A stretch of 64,000 nt of DNA from assembly GCA_964545875.1 (NCBI GenBank), contig CAZJHH010000004.1, positions 186,001-250,000 on the forward strand, in the 5' to 3' direction. Source of the DNA: DAIPKP01 sp964545875. GTDB taxonomy: Bacteria > Synergistota > Synergistia > Synergistales > Aminiphilaceae. Positions 16,409 through 25,195 of the stretch are shown piece by piece. The position numbers and the translations under genes are program-made. The notes under the pieces were generated by a model. It was not told the DNA's origin. It ran no database searches and worked only from the letters and a program-made list of their open reading frames with translations. Position 1 is the first letter of the stretch, and each line of letters starts with the position of its first letter.

Positions 16409-17485
16409 CTACTGTTTTACAGGAGACAGAAAAGCAAAGGGTTCCACCTTTTCGAACCCTCCGGTCTGATCGCCCCCGAGATCCCATCGGTTTACCAGGA
16501 ACAGTTTCCGCACTCCGGAGTTCTCGGAAAAATCGATTTTCTTCAGCTTCACCCAGAGAACGCTGGGATTGGCGGTGTCTTCGAAATAGTAGATCAGGTT
16601 TTTCTGATCCCCCACCACACGCCAGATGGTGGAAGAGATGTTGGGCTTCTCCGGAGTGCTGATTCCTCGGGGCACGCTCACGTTACGGATGACGCTGAAG
16701 ACGTCCGCCACCGCCTCCCGGGGATCGGAACTCTGTCGGCAGGCATTGATGTAAAAGGATGCCCGCACGAAGCGATCCGCCGCCCGGTTGGTTCCGGGAA
16801 GCATTACGGTACCTCCGAGCTCCTCCCAGTAAGCGTTCAAGGCAAGCTGTTGATCGTATACGGGAGAATTGGTCATCACCTGGTACTCTTTTCCGTGATG
16901 AATTCGCAATTTCCCTCCGATGTACTCGAATATGGCGGAATCTCCCGAGGGATCCGAAAGAGCCAGATGTCCGTTTCCCGCTATGCCGTTAGGAGTTTTC
17001 ACGGGAACCACCCGAAAGGTTTCCCCTTCCAGGGCCGCCACCGCCTCTTTCACGGTAGCGAAATTGTCCAGCGCGTACTGCGCCCAGGTACTGATGACCA
17101 GGGCGGGCCGGGGATCCCCGGAAGGGGGGAATTCCGATTCCGCCAGATAAAGCAGATTCGCCACCAGCCCCTTTTCGTTCATGCCGTCCGCAGTGGCCCC
17201 TTCGTAAATGGATGCCGCCAGGCTGCCGTATTTGCTGGTCCATTCCAGGGAATCCTTTCCCATGGCCCCATTCCGCTTCATTCCCCGGGGGAAGATCCAA
17301 AGATTGGTTCCCATATCCTCGGCCCAGTCCATGGTACGCCCCGTAACGACCTGGCTTTCCTTTCCCGGGTAGACCACCCTGGAGCAGGCCATGGAAGGAG
17401 AAACCCAGGAGAAGAGAGGAAGGAAAAACAGAAAAAACACGGAGAGTCTCCACAGCACAGGGCTTGCACAAACGTTTTTACACAT
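16409..17485 (-). CDS. Exported linear amide C-N hydrolase (choloylglycine hydrolase / penicillin V acylase family)
   Basis: A 358-residue Ntn-hydrolase. The signal peptide (about 1-33) ends S-M-A, and cleavage would expose Cys34 (C-S-R) as the catalytic N-terminal nucleophile. Family features follow: V-T-G-R-T-M-D-W, G-M-N-E-K-G-L-V-A-N, and N-S-P in the middle. Relatives hydrolyse bile-salt amides, penicillin V or N-acyl homoserine lactones. An AAAGGAGG site precedes the ATG. It is transcribed alone. In an amino-acid fermenter an extracytoplasmic deacylase could release amino acids from N-acyl conjugates; the substrate is unknown. Confidence 0.85.
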   Translation of the reverse strand: MCKNVCASPVLWRLSVFFLFFLPLFSWVSPSMACSRVVYPGKESQVVTGRTMDWAEDMGTNLWIFPRGMKRNGAMGKDSLEWTSKYGSLAASIYEGATADGMNEKGLVANLLYLAESEFPPSGDPRPALVISTWAQYALDNFATVKEAVAALEGETFRVVPVKTPNGIAGNGHLALSDPSGDSAIFEYIGGKLRIHHGKEYQVMTNSPVYDQQLALNAYWEELGGTVMLPGTNRAADRFVRASFYINACRQSSDPREAVADVFSVIRNVSVPRGISTPEKPNISSTIWRVVGDQKNLIYYFEDTANPSVLWVKLKKIDFSENSGVRKLFLVNRWDLGGDQTGGFEKVEPFAFLSPVKQ

Positions 17486-17550
17486 AATAGCCTCCTTTGA
17501 CGAATCGGTCTTTGCCCTTCAGGGTAAAGGAATTTTCTGCATAACACAAG

Positions 17551-17588
17551 AATCTGGGGAGAAGACCCATGGGCCTTCTCCCCAGATT
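17551..17588 (-). terminator. Terminator of the hypD unit
   Basis: A perfect 14-bp stem (17551-17564 with 17575-17588) with a 10-nt loop, 74 nt past the hypD stop. No clear T-run follows on the minus strand, so its strength is uncertain. Confidence 0.7.
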
Positions 17589-17661
17589 CCCGAGTTACGC
17601 TATCACAACATGGAGGTTGTATCTCCGGTTTTTCTCCTGGCATCCTCTTCGGAAAGGAAGG

Positions 17662-20031
17662 TTAAAATCCCTCCTGGGTGGTACGGGCGATGATCTCCTC
17701 CTGGTGATAGATGTCGAGATCCACGAAGTAGTCGCTGTATCCCGCCACCCGGACGAGGAGATTCTTATATTCCTGGGGCTTCTCCTGAGCCTCCCGGAGG
17801 GTGGCGCTATCCACCACGTTGAACTGCACGTGATGCCCCCCCATCTTGAAGTAGGTTCGGATAAGGGAGGTAAGTTTGTCGATGCCCTCCTCTCCCTGGA
17901 GCACCGAGGGAAGGAAGCGCTGGTTCAGCAGGGTTCCGCCGGACTTGGCCTGATCCATCTTGCCCAGGGATTTCACCACCGCCGTGGGGCCCTGTCGATC
18001 CGCCCCGTGGGAGGGGGAGGTTCCGTCGGATTCCGGAAGAAAGGCGAGCCGTCCGTTAGGGGTGGCTCCGAGCTTCTTGCCGAAATAGACGTGACAGGTG
18101 GTGGAAAGCATGTTGATATGGTGGGCGGTTCCCTTGGTGTTGGGCTTGCCGTCGATGGTGGCGAAAAGATCCCCGTAAACCCGCTGCATGATGCTGTCCG
18201 CATAGTCGTCGTCGTTGCCGAAACAGGGGGTCTTGTTCACCAGCATCTGCCGGAGAGGTTCCTTTCCCTCGAAGTTCACCGACAAAGCCTCCAGAAGATC
18301 CGCCATGGCAAGGCTTTTCTCCTCGAAAACGTGCTTTTTCATGGCCGAGAAGCTGTCCGTCACGGTGCCGATGCCGCAGCACTGGATGTAGGTGGTGTTG
18401 TATCGGGGACCGCCGTCGTAATAATCCTTGCCCTTCTGGATACAGTCCTCGGTAAGTACCGAAAGGAACGTCGCCGGGGCATAGGTGGCATACATGCGCT
18501 CCAGATAGTTGTTTACCCGCACCTTCACATCCACCACATAGGCGAGCTGCTTCCGGAAGGCTTCGTAAAGCTCTTCGTAGGAGCCGAAGTTCCGGGGATC
18601 CCCCGTCTCTATTCCGATCTTCCTGCCCGTAAGCGGATCCGTGCCGTTGTTGAGGGTGAGCTCCAGAATCTTGGGAACGTTGAGATATCCCGTGAGAAGA
18701 TAGGCCTCCTTGCCGAAGCATCCCGTTTCGATGCAGCCGCTGGTGCCCCCTCCCCGGGCATCTTCCACGCTCTTTCCCATTCCCACCTGCTCCAGGATGA
18801 CCATGTCCGCATTGAACACCGAGGGGTATCCCATGCCGTTCCGGATGACCTTGCAGGCAGCCTTCACGAAATGGTCCGGGGTGATGGCGCTCACCTGAAC
18901 ATTCGCCTGAGGCTGAAGCAACCGCAGCTCATCGAGAACTTCGAGGCAGATGTAGGAAACCTCGCTCACTCCATCGGAACCATCCCGCCGAAGTCCCCCG
19001 AGGTTGATGTTGGTAAAGTCGTTGTAAGTACCGCTTTCGGCGGCGGTAACTCCCACCTTGGGAGGCGCCGGAGTGTTGTTGAACTTGATCCAGAAGCAGG
19101 AGAGAAGCTCCTTCGCCGCATCCCGATCCAGGGTTCCTCCCGCGAGCTCCGCCTCGTAGAAGGGGGCGAGGTGCTGGTCCAGATGTCCCGGGCTCATGGC
19201 ATCCCAGCCATTGAGCTCGGTGATGGTTCCCAGATGACAGAACCAGTACATCTGCAGGGCTTCCCAGAAGGTTCGGGGAGCTTCTTCGGGAACCCGGCGG
19301 CAGTTGGAGGCAATGGCCCGCAGTTCTTCCTTCCGGGCGGGATTCGTCTCCTCCTCCGCCATCTTTTCCGCAAGTTCCGCATGGCGCCGGGCGAAAAGGA
19401 CCACCGCATCGCAGGAAATATCCATGGCCTTGAGCTCTTCACTCTTGGCGGTGGCCTCGGGATCGTTCAGAAAATCGAGCTTTTCCAGGGCCTCCTGAAT
19501 TTCACGCTTGAAGTCCTTCATTCCCTTGCGGTAGATATTGCCTCCCAGGGTGGTATGCCCCGGAGCACGCTGCTCCATGAACTCCGTAAAAACACCCGCT
19601 TCGTAGAGATCTTTCCACTCCTGGGGAATGTCCGCGAAGGCCCGGTCCCGCATGCTGCGCCCCTGCCAGTAGGGAATTACCTTCTCCCGGTAGGTTGTTC
19701 TGTCCTCCTCCGCCACGGAGTAGCTCGCCATCTCCCGGGAGTTGAGGATCCGCAGATCCTCCTCGGAATGGCAGGTAAGCTCGGGAAAGGTAGACACCGC
19801 CTTGGGACGGGGGCCCCGCTCTCCCACGATGAGCTCTTCCGGACCAATGTAGATGGTCTTTGTGGCGCAGAGATTCTTGAAGTTCAAGGCCCGAAGAACG
19901 GGAGTGGAATACTTTCCCGCATTTTCCCGATAAAATTCCGTTTCCAGCACCGCCCGCTCCACGGAAATGCTGGGGTGGGTCTCAAAACTTTCCTTCCGCA
20001 GCCGTGCAATTCGTTCGTTCATGCTCCTCAT
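17662..20031 (-). CDS. hypD: Glycyl radical dehydratase, probably trans-4-hydroxy-L-proline dehydratase
   Basis: A 789-residue glycyl radical enzyme. The active site shows Cys433 and Glu435 in S-G-C-I-E-T-G-C-F-G, and the radical glycine is Gly764 in R-V-A-G-Y-S-D-Y-F. These numbers lie within one residue of those I recall for Clostridioides difficile HypD (434, 436, 765), and its Y-x-D-F-x-N-I-N and F-T-E-F-M-E-Q-R-A-P-G-H-T segments are also present. HypD removes water from hydroxyproline to give pyrroline-5-carboxylate, later reduced to proline. It overlaps its activase by 4 nt. No P5C reductase lies nearby. A related glycyl radical dehydratase with another substrate is the main alternative. 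Confidence 0.85.
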   Translation of the reverse strand: MRSMNERIARLRKESFETHPSISVERAVLETEFYRENAGKYSTPVLRALNFKNLCATKTIYIGPEELIVGERGPRPKAVSTFPELTCHSEEDLRILNSREMASYSVAEEDRTTYREKVIPYWQGRSMRDRAFADIPQEWKDLYEAGVFTEFMEQRAPGHTTLGGNIYRKGMKDFKREIQEALEKLDFLNDPEATAKSEELKAMDISCDAVVLFARRHAELAEKMAEEETNPARKEELRAIASNCRRVPEEAPRTFWEALQMYWFCHLGTITELNGWDAMSPGHLDQHLAPFYEAELAGGTLDRDAAKELLSCFWIKFNNTPAPPKVGVTAAESGTYNDFTNINLGGLRRDGSDGVSEVSYICLEVLDELRLLQPQANVQVSAITPDHFVKAACKVIRNGMGYPSVFNADMVILEQVGMGKSVEDARGGGTSGCIETGCFGKEAYLLTGYLNVPKILELTLNNGTDPLTGRKIGIETGDPRNFGSYEELYEAFRKQLAYVVDVKVRVNNYLERMYATYAPATFLSVLTEDCIQKGKDYYDGGPRYNTTYIQCCGIGTVTDSFSAMKKHVFEEKSLAMADLLEALSVNFEGKEPLRQMLVNKTPCFGNDDDYADSIMQRVYGDLFATIDGKPNTKGTAHHINMLSTTCHVYFGKKLGATPNGRLAFLPESDGTSPSHGADRQGPTAVVKSLGKMDQAKSGGTLLNQRFLPSVLQGEEGIDKLTSLIRTYFKMGGHHVQFNVVDSATLREAQEKPQEYKNLLVRVAGYSDYFVDLDIYHQEEIIARTTQEGF

Positions 20032-20936
20032 CCCCTTATCTTCACGGTAAGGCCGCAGCCCTCCAAAAGCCGAGCCGCCTGCCGCAGTTGATGCTCCGTA
20101 GGAGGCAGGATGTTCTTCATCCTATATTCCTGCCCGAGTTTCGTATATTTTTCCGTAGCCGCCGCATGATACGGGAGCAGCGACACCGTATAGGCCTTCG
20201 GCAAAGAGGTAAGAAATGAGGCAGTCTGGAGCAGATTCTCCCGAGAATCGTTCACTCCGGGAATAAAGGGTACCCGGATGTTCACCTCCGCATTCCCGGA
20301 GGCGAGTTCCCGAAGGTTTTCGAGAATCCGGGTATTGTCCACTCCGGTGTACTTTTTATGCACCTCCGGATTCATGTGCTTCAGGTCGTAGAGGAAAAGA
20401 TCCGTCTCCTCCGCGATTTTTCGAAGCACCTCGGAAGGAGCGTATCCCGTGGTGTCCACCCCCCGATGCAATCCCCGGGCACCGCATACCCGAAGAATTT
20501 CGAAAAGGAATTCATGCTGTACCAGGGGCTCTCCTCCGGAAAAGGTGACCCCCCCTCGGGATTCGTCGTAAAAGGCCCGATCTTTCAACACCTCTCGTTC
20601 AAGATCCTCCACGGACATGGCAATACCGGTCATTTCCAGAGCTTCCGTAGGGCAGGCCTTTACGCAGGCCCCGCAGCGTACGCAAGCTTCCTGATCCACC
20701 ATTACCCCCCGGGCGGAATAACGAACCGCCCCCTCGGGACATGCGGCGATACAGGCTCCGCAGCCGATACATCGTTTGGGAGAGTAAAGCACCCGAGGCC
20801 TCGGGTCCATGCTCTCGGGATTGTGACACCACCAGCAACTGAGGGGGCATCCCTTGAGAAAGACCGTGGTCCGGATTCCCGGCCCGTCATGAACGGAATA
20901 ACGCTTGATGTCGAAGATCAGCCCTTTTTTCGGCAC
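20028..20936 (-). CDS. hypE: Glycyl radical enzyme activase (radical SAM)
   Basis: A 302-residue radical SAM protein. The SAM cluster motif is C-P-L-S-C-W-W-C (Cys30, Cys34, Cys37), preceded by the activase hallmark D-G-P-G-I-R-T-T-V-F-L-K-G. Two ferredoxin-type motifs, C-I-G-C-G-A-C-I-A-A-C-P and C-V-R-C-G-A-C-V-K-A-C-P, add two more [4Fe-4S] clusters (about 56-95). The SAM-binding G-G-V-T-F-S-G-G-E-P-L follows. It installs the glycyl radical on the enzyme encoded by the overlapping downstream gene. It begins directly after the stop of the GntR gene, so the three genes form one unit. Confidence 0.93.
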   Translation of the reverse strand: MPKKGLIFDIKRYSVHDGPGIRTTVFLKGCPLSCWWCHNPESMDPRPRVLYSPKRCIGCGACIAACPEGAVRYSARGVMVDQEACVRCGACVKACPTEALEMTGIAMSVEDLEREVLKDRAFYDESRGGVTFSGGEPLVQHEFLFEILRVCGARGLHRGVDTTGYAPSEVLRKIAEETDLFLYDLKHMNPEVHKKYTGVDNTRILENLRELASGNAEVNIRVPFIPGVNDSRENLLQTASFLTSLPKAYTVSLLPYHAAATEKYTKLGQEYRMKNILPPTEHQLRQAARLLEGCGLTVKIRG

Positions 20937-21650
20937 TTACAGCATATCCTCCCTGCGTTTTTTCTGGTCCAGTTCCTCCTGGCTTGCGAAATAATAGCGC
21001 CGGATGTACGGCTCCTGGACGGTAAAGTTCCAGTGGACATCCCGGGCATATTCCGCGGCTCCCTTCACGTCTTCCTCTCGCAGAAGCTTGGCTACCATGC
21101 TATGTTCATCCGCAGAGGCGATCTCCCACTCCTTGATAAACCCTTTGTTACGGGGAAAATCGTACAGCCGCTCCCTAAGGATACCCACCATCTTTCGGAG
21201 ATCCGCATTTTCGCTCAATCCCACGCAGACCCCGTGAAAAGCCACGTTCCTTTCATGGAAGAGGTCGAAATCATCTTCATCCAGGGCTTCCCGCATTCCC
21301 TTGTAGAGAGAGTCCATGTAGTCAAAATCCTTTTTCGTGAGATTGCTCCCCACTTCGAGAATGGCAGCGCTCTCCAAAGATCCCATAATTTGGTAGATAT
21401 TGCGGATCTTTTCCAGGGTAAGCACATTCACCATGGCTCCCTTTCGGGGAAAGATGGTGACAAATCCCTCGGCCTCCAACTGGAAAAGAGCGTCCCGAAG
21501 AGGGGTTTTACTTATACCAAGCTGCTGGCTGATGTCGTTGACGTTGAGAAACGCTCCCTGAGCGAGGCGCCCCGCATTCATTTCCTCCTTGAGGTATTCG
21601 TATACCCTTTCCCGCAAGGACTTCAAAACAAATCGATTCGGCCGTTCCAA
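20937..21650 (-). CDS. GntR family regulator (FCD type)
   Basis: A 237-residue protein with a GntR winged helix (about 10-75: V-N-D-I-S-Q-Q-L-G-I-S-K-T-P-L-R-D-A-L-F-Q-L-E-A-E-G-F-V) and a C-terminal all-helical FCD ligand domain. I chose the TTG at 21650 because AAGGAGG lies 9 nt upstream; the frame stays open to an ATG at 21752 that would cover the promoter. It leads the hypE-hypD unit and has a good promoter of its own overlapped by an inverted repeat, so it probably controls the unit and itself in response to hydroxyproline or a product. Confidence 0.88.
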   Translation of the reverse strand: MERPNRFVLKSLRERVYEYLKEEMNAGRLAQGAFLNVNDISQQLGISKTPLRDALFQLEAEGFVTIFPRKGAMVNVLTLEKIRNIYQIMGSLESAAILEVGSNLTKKDFDYMDSLYKGMREALDEDDFDLFHERNVAFHGVCVGLSENADLRKMVGILRERLYDFPRNKGFIKEWEIASADEHSMVAKLLREEDVKGAAEYARDVHWNFTVQEPYIRRYYFASQEELDQKKRREDML

Positions 21651-21682
21651 TAGTGTTTCCCTCCTTGCATTCCCAGTATCAT

Positions 21683-21719
21683 GCGGGATGCAATACATCA
21701 GAAGTCTAGTGCACCCCGC
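21683..21719 (-). promoter_or_regulatory. Candidate operator around the hyp promoter -10
   Basis: Arms GCGGGATGCA (21683-21692) and TGCACCCCGC (21710-21719) match at 9 of 10 paired positions and enclose the -10 hexamer at 21703-21708. Placement suggests repression by the GntR protein of the same unit. Confidence 0.5.
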
Positions 21720-21731
21720 TTTTGTTGTCAA
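21703..21731 (-). promoter_or_regulatory. Promoter of the GntR-hypE-hypD unit
   Basis: On the minus strand TTGACA (21731-21726) and TAGACT (21708-21703) are 17 bp apart. They lie about 55 bp upstream of the TTG start of the GntR gene. Confidence 0.78.
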
Positions 21732-22083
21732 GAAATTCTTCGTTTTTTTCACCGAATTACAGTTTTCTTTTATGTGGATATCGAAAAAACTCAGTAAAAA
21801 CGGACAATACGCCTAATTTTGCGATATCAGCTTATCCTTAAAACTAAAATAAACCCGAGTAAGAACGAGCACGTTTGATATATCAGACCTCCTTCGGAAG
21901 AGCAACGTAAAATCAAGACCTTATGCCATACATCAGGCACGGTGAAAATATTATACACAAAATTCGCGCTTTTCTCTTGTTTGAAATTTTCTTTTTCCGC
22001 AAACATAGCCATGCAAAAGTCAGGACATTTTCGGAAAACCCTTGAAACCTCTTCTCGGAAATTTTGCGAAAGGCATACAAAAA
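21732..22083. other. AT-rich intergenic stretch, no gene recognised
   Basis: About 350 nt between the hyp promoter and the end of the isochorismatase-fold gene are clearly richer in A and T than the coding sequence around them. The frames that cross it have no ribosome site or recognisable motif. It probably holds the 3' end of the neighbouring transcript and upstream promoter sequence. Confidence 0.5.
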
Positions 22084-22857
22084 TCATATGCGTTCCAATC
22101 GGACGCCTCTCCTCTTCATATCCTCGAAAAAAAACCGCTCCTCCTCCTCGAATCCTTTCACGGGACTCATGGCGTTCTTGAGAAGCACCATCTTGGAGGA
22201 GTCCACGTACTCCAGCATATCCTCCACAGTGGCGCGAACGCAATGAGAGGAGGCTTCTCCAGCAATATAGATGGTACGATACCGAAGGAGAAAAGCGAGT
22301 AATTTTTCATGAAGAAGGGTTTTTTCATCCTCCCTATCCTCCACTTCAGCATGGAATACGGAATAGTGTTCCGTTTTGGGAGAAAGTCCTTTCAGGACAT
22401 ACTCGACCTGCTTTTTCTTCCGACGTTCCCAGTGCTGGATCTCCTGAAAAAGATCGGGATGGATGCAATGCCCCCACGAACCGATGAGACAGTGCTCGGG
22501 CCATATCATGAGCTCGTATCGCCCCAAACGCTCCAGCTCGCGCACATAGTACGCTCCCCACTCACTGTAAAGATCCTCCCGGGAAGGCCGGTATCGATAC
22601 AGATTTTCCCCGTTGATTACCGTGAAGGGCGGCGGCGGAAACCCTTCGGAATCTGTCCAGAAAGACGGATGAGCAATATCGAAGGTATGATGCGAATCCA
22701 GAGATATGACCACATGGTCTATCTGATCCCCCTGGTACGAAAGATGCGTAGCCAGGCGTTTCATATCCCCATCGGCACCTGGAATGGCAAGGGCCCCCCG
22801 GGGATCGCAAAAATCATTCTGGGGATCCACTACGAAAAGAAGGGTATCTGCTTTCAT
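22084..22857 (-). CDS. Isochorismatase-fold cysteine hydrolase (nicotinamidase-like)
   Basis: A 257-residue hydrolase. The likely catalytic triad is Asp11 (V-D-P-Q-N-D-F), Lys156 (V-L-K-G) and Cys206 (G-E-A-S-S-H-C-V-R-A-T). The nicotinamidase-type metal-site pattern D-S-H-H is at about 54-57, with W-P-E-H-C at 119-123. Nicotinamidase converts nicotinamide to nicotinate and ammonia for NAD salvage; other family members cleave carbamoyl or peroxyureido compounds. At 257 residues it is longer than E. coli PncA (about 213). It stands alone between two terminator-like elements. AAAGGAG precedes the ATG. Confidence 0.8.
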   Translation of the reverse strand: MKADTLLFVVDPQNDFCDPRGALAIPGADGDMKRLATHLSYQGDQIDHVVISLDSHHTFDIAHPSFWTDSEGFPPPPFTVINGENLYRYRPSREDLYSEWGAYYVRELERLGRYELMIWPEHCLIGSWGHCIHPDLFQEIQHWERRKKKQVEYVLKGLSPKTEHYSVFHAEVEDREDEKTLLHEKLLAFLLRYRTIYIAGEASSHCVRATVEDMLEYVDSSKMVLLKNAMSPVKGFEEEERFFFEDMKRRGVRLERI

Positions 22858-22966
22858 GATTATCAGATCTCCTTTAAAAAATTCTCAGACTTATGCTCCT
22901 ATAAGAATACCACCAATACGCCCCTTCGCATCTCTTAAAAATTTATTGCTCAAAAACACCGGAGCA

Positions 22967-23018
22967 CCAAAAAAGTGAGGATCTCCTTCTTCGAAGAAGG
23001 AGATCCTCACTTTTTTGG
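22967..23018. terminator. Perfect 52-bp palindromic terminator
   Basis: Each arm is 26 nt and the centre lies between 22992 and 22993. The ends are CCAAAAAA and TTTTTTGG, so each strand ends the hairpin in a T-run. It follows the last gene of the leftward Fe-S cluster locus (stop 23112) and could also block readthrough from the right. Confidence 0.9.
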
Positions 23019-23111
23019 CATATTTCAGAAAAACCCGGGTATCACGCGGCGGAATTTCCCCGAAAACGCGGAAGAACACAAAAACATGCAGAGATATTGG
23101 ATCCGTTATAT

Positions 23112-23450
23112 TTAATGGTCACAGGTATTCTGACCGGTTTCAAGGGATCCTTCCAGATAGGCCTTTACAAGTTCCTCGGGGGTGCCGCAGGGAGCCCCCA
23201 CCACAACGGAAATGCCGCTCTGGGCAAAAAGCCCCTGAGCGCGAGAACCCATACCGCCTGCAATAATCATATCCACGTCGTTTTCCGCAAGCCATCGGGG
23301 AAGAACGCCGGGTTCATGAGGAGGGGGTGTCATTTTTTCTACTTTTCCGAGGGTCTTCGCAGCGACCTCCGCCTCCACCAGGGCGAACTCCTCACAGTGG
23401 CCGAAGTGCATGCACAGTTTTCCGTTAGCGCAGGGAATAGCTATACGCAT
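23112..23450 (-). CDS. NifX/NifB-type Fe-Mo cluster-binding protein (second copy)
   Basis: A 112-residue single-domain protein of the dinitrogenase iron-molybdenum cofactor family. Typical features are M-R-I-A-I-P-C near the start, H-F-G-H-C-E-E-F-A-L-V-E (His/Cys in the cluster-binding region), and I-I-A-G-G-M-G-S-R-A-Q-G-L-F. These proteins carry or deliver metal-sulfur clusters. Without nitrogenase genes nearby, a role like the orange-protein (ORP) system is more likely. It is the last gene of a six-gene leftward locus, 13 nt after the Mrp-type gene. Confidence 0.85.
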   Translation of the reverse strand: MRIAIPCANGKLCMHFGHCEEFALVEAEVAAKTLGKVEKMTPPPHEPGVLPRWLAENDVDMIIAGGMGSRAQGLFAQSGISVVVGAPCGTPEELVKAYLEGSLETGQNTCDH

Positions 23451-23463
23451 TCGATTCGCCTCC

Positions 23464-24330
23464 TTATATGTTTATGTTTTCTTTAGTATTTTTTGCCACC
23501 ATGGCGGCGATACGTTCCGCAATTTCTCCGAAGGCCTTGGCTCCCGGAGTTTCCGCAAAGTTTCGCAGAAGAGCTTTTCCTTCGTCACAGGCTTTGACAA
23601 TATTGGGATCCAGGGGGATTCTGCCGAGAAAGGGAACTCCTTCCTCCCCCGCCATGGCCTCGCCTCCTCCGGAACTGAAGATGTTTACCACGGAGCCGCA
23701 ATCGGGACAGACGAAACCGCTCATATTTTCGATAACTCCCAACACGGGGAGATTGAGCTGCCGGCAGAAGGAGATGCAGCGGCGACAGTCCGAAAGGGAC
23801 ACTTCTTGAGGGGTGGTAACGACGATACCCCCGTCCGCCCCCTCCACGAGCTGGCACGCCGAAAGGGCCTCATCTCCGGTACCCGGAGGAAAATCCATGA
23901 TCATATAATCCAGATCTCCCCAACGAACGTTCTCGAAGAGCTGCTTGATAACCCCCGCCTTCATGGGGCCCCGCCAGATGACCGCATCTTTTTTGCCCTG
24001 AAGGAGCAATCCCATGGACATAATCTTGAGCCCCCCCATCTCGAGGGGAAGGATATCCTCTCCATCCATAACTACGCCGGTATTCTGAAAACCGAGCATG
24101 GTGGGCACGCTGGGGCCGTGGAAATCGATATCCAGAAGCCCTACCCGATATCCCTCAAGAGCAAGGTAGAGGGCGAGATTCACCGCCACGGAACTTTTTC
24201 CCACCCCCCCCTTGCCGGAGAGTACCATGATCTTATGTTCCATGCCGGAAAGGCTCTTCTTCAGTCGATCCTGACAGTTTTCCTTGGAGGCACAACCGCT
24301 GCAACTGCTACTGGAACAAGGGTCGCTCAT
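23464..24330 (-). CDS. Mrp/NBP35-family Fe-S cluster carrier ATPase
   Basis: A 288-residue P-loop ATPase. The deviant Walker A is G-K-G-G-V-G-K-S-S (about 39-47), followed by D-I-D-F-H-G-P-S-V-P and D-F-P-P-G-T-G-D-E. The C-terminal bridging motif F-V-C-P-D-C-G would bind a cluster at the dimer interface. The N-terminus is Cys-rich (C-S-S-S-S-C-S-G-C-A-S-K-E-N-C), like the extra cluster site of NBP35-type proteins. It overlaps the preceding MinD-like gene by 23 nt. Assembly or transfer of Fe-S or mixed-metal clusters is the likely role. Confidence 0.92.
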   Translation of the reverse strand: MSDPCSSSSCSGCASKENCQDRLKKSLSGMEHKIMVLSGKGGVGKSSVAVNLALYLALEGYRVGLLDIDFHGPSVPTMLGFQNTGVVMDGEDILPLEMGGLKIMSMGLLLQGKKDAVIWRGPMKAGVIKQLFENVRWGDLDYMIMDFPPGTGDEALSACQLVEGADGGIVVTTPQEVSLSDCRRCISFCRQLNLPVLGVIENMSGFVCPDCGSVVNIFSSGGGEAMAGEEGVPFLGRIPLDPNIVKACDEGKALLRNFAETPGAKAFGEIAERIAAMVAKNTKENINI

Positions 24331-25195
24331 TTTTCAACATCTCCCATATCGTTAAAATCGCTTTCCCCGCCGAGGAACCTTCCATGCATACCACCGGCAT
24401 GGTTTGTATCATGGCCTTGGTCACCGAAGCGTCGTAGGGAATTTCACCGAGCCATTGTACACGCTTTTTCTCTCCGAAGGCCCGGATTTTTTGCGTATTT
24501 TCCGTATTAAGATCCGCCTTGTTCACGCACAAGTAGGTGGGAATACGAAAGTGTTTGCAGAGCTCATACACCCGTTCCAAATCATGCATGCCGCTCACGG
24601 TGGGCTCCGTAACGATAAGCACCGCATCCGCCCCGGTAAGGGAGGCGATGACGGAACAGCCGATTCCCGGAGGACCGTCAGTGATCATAAGGGAACGCCC
24701 CTGCTCTTCTCCCAAAGCTTTGGCCCGTTGCTTAACTTCGCTCACGAGCTTTCCGGAGTTCTCCCCTCCCGCTCCGAGCCGGGCATGAACAAGAGGACCG
24801 TACGAAGTGGAAGAAACGTAAAGTTCCCCGCAAAGCCGTGGCTCGAAGGCAATGGCCTTTACAGGGCAGTGATCGTAACAGACACCGCAGCCTTCACAGG
24901 CCAGGGGATCTACTGAAAATTCTCCCTCCTCCCCCCGAATGGCGTCGAACCGACACAGACGGTAACATTTACCGCATCCCATACACCGGGAGGCATCGAT
25001 GGATGCAAGGGAGCCGGAATAAAAATCTTCCGCCTCCTGCTCCTGGGGCTTGAGAATCAGGGCCATATCCGCCGCATCCACGTCGCAATCCGCAAAGATG
25101 GCATTTTCCGCCAGCGCCGCCAGGGAGACGGTGATACTGGTTTTGCCGGTCCCCCCCTTGCCGCTGATAACGAGGAGCTCTTTCATTCTTTCCAC
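24308..25195 (-). CDS. MinD-like ATPase with ferredoxin insert (second copy)
   Basis: A 295-residue P-loop ATPase: Walker A G-K-G-G-T-G-K-T-S (about 12-20), A-D-C-D-V-D-A-A-D-M, then two [4Fe-4S] motifs, C-M-G-C-G-K-C-Y-R-L-C and C-E-G-C-G-V-C-Y-D-H-C-P (about 70-115). D-G-P-P-G-I-G-C-S-V-I lies downstream. The arrangement matches the paired MinD/ferredoxin ATPases found with orange-protein and NifX-like genes in anaerobes. It overlaps both neighbours, suggesting translational coupling. It may insert metals or electrons into a cluster on the NifX-like proteins (inferred). Confidence 0.9.
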   Translation of the reverse strand: MERMKELLVISGKGGTGKTSITVSLAALAENAIFADCDVDAADMALILKPQEQEAEDFYSGSLASIDASRCMGCGKCYRLCRFDAIRGEEGEFSVDPLACEGCGVCYDHCPVKAIAFEPRLCGELYVSSTSYGPLVHARLGAGGENSGKLVSEVKQRAKALGEEQGRSLMITDGPPGIGCSVIASLTGADAVLIVTEPTVSGMHDLERVYELCKHFRIPTYLCVNKADLNTENTQKIRAFGEKKRVQWLGEIPYDASVTKAMIQTMPVVCMEGSSAGKAILTIWEMLKNERPLFQ

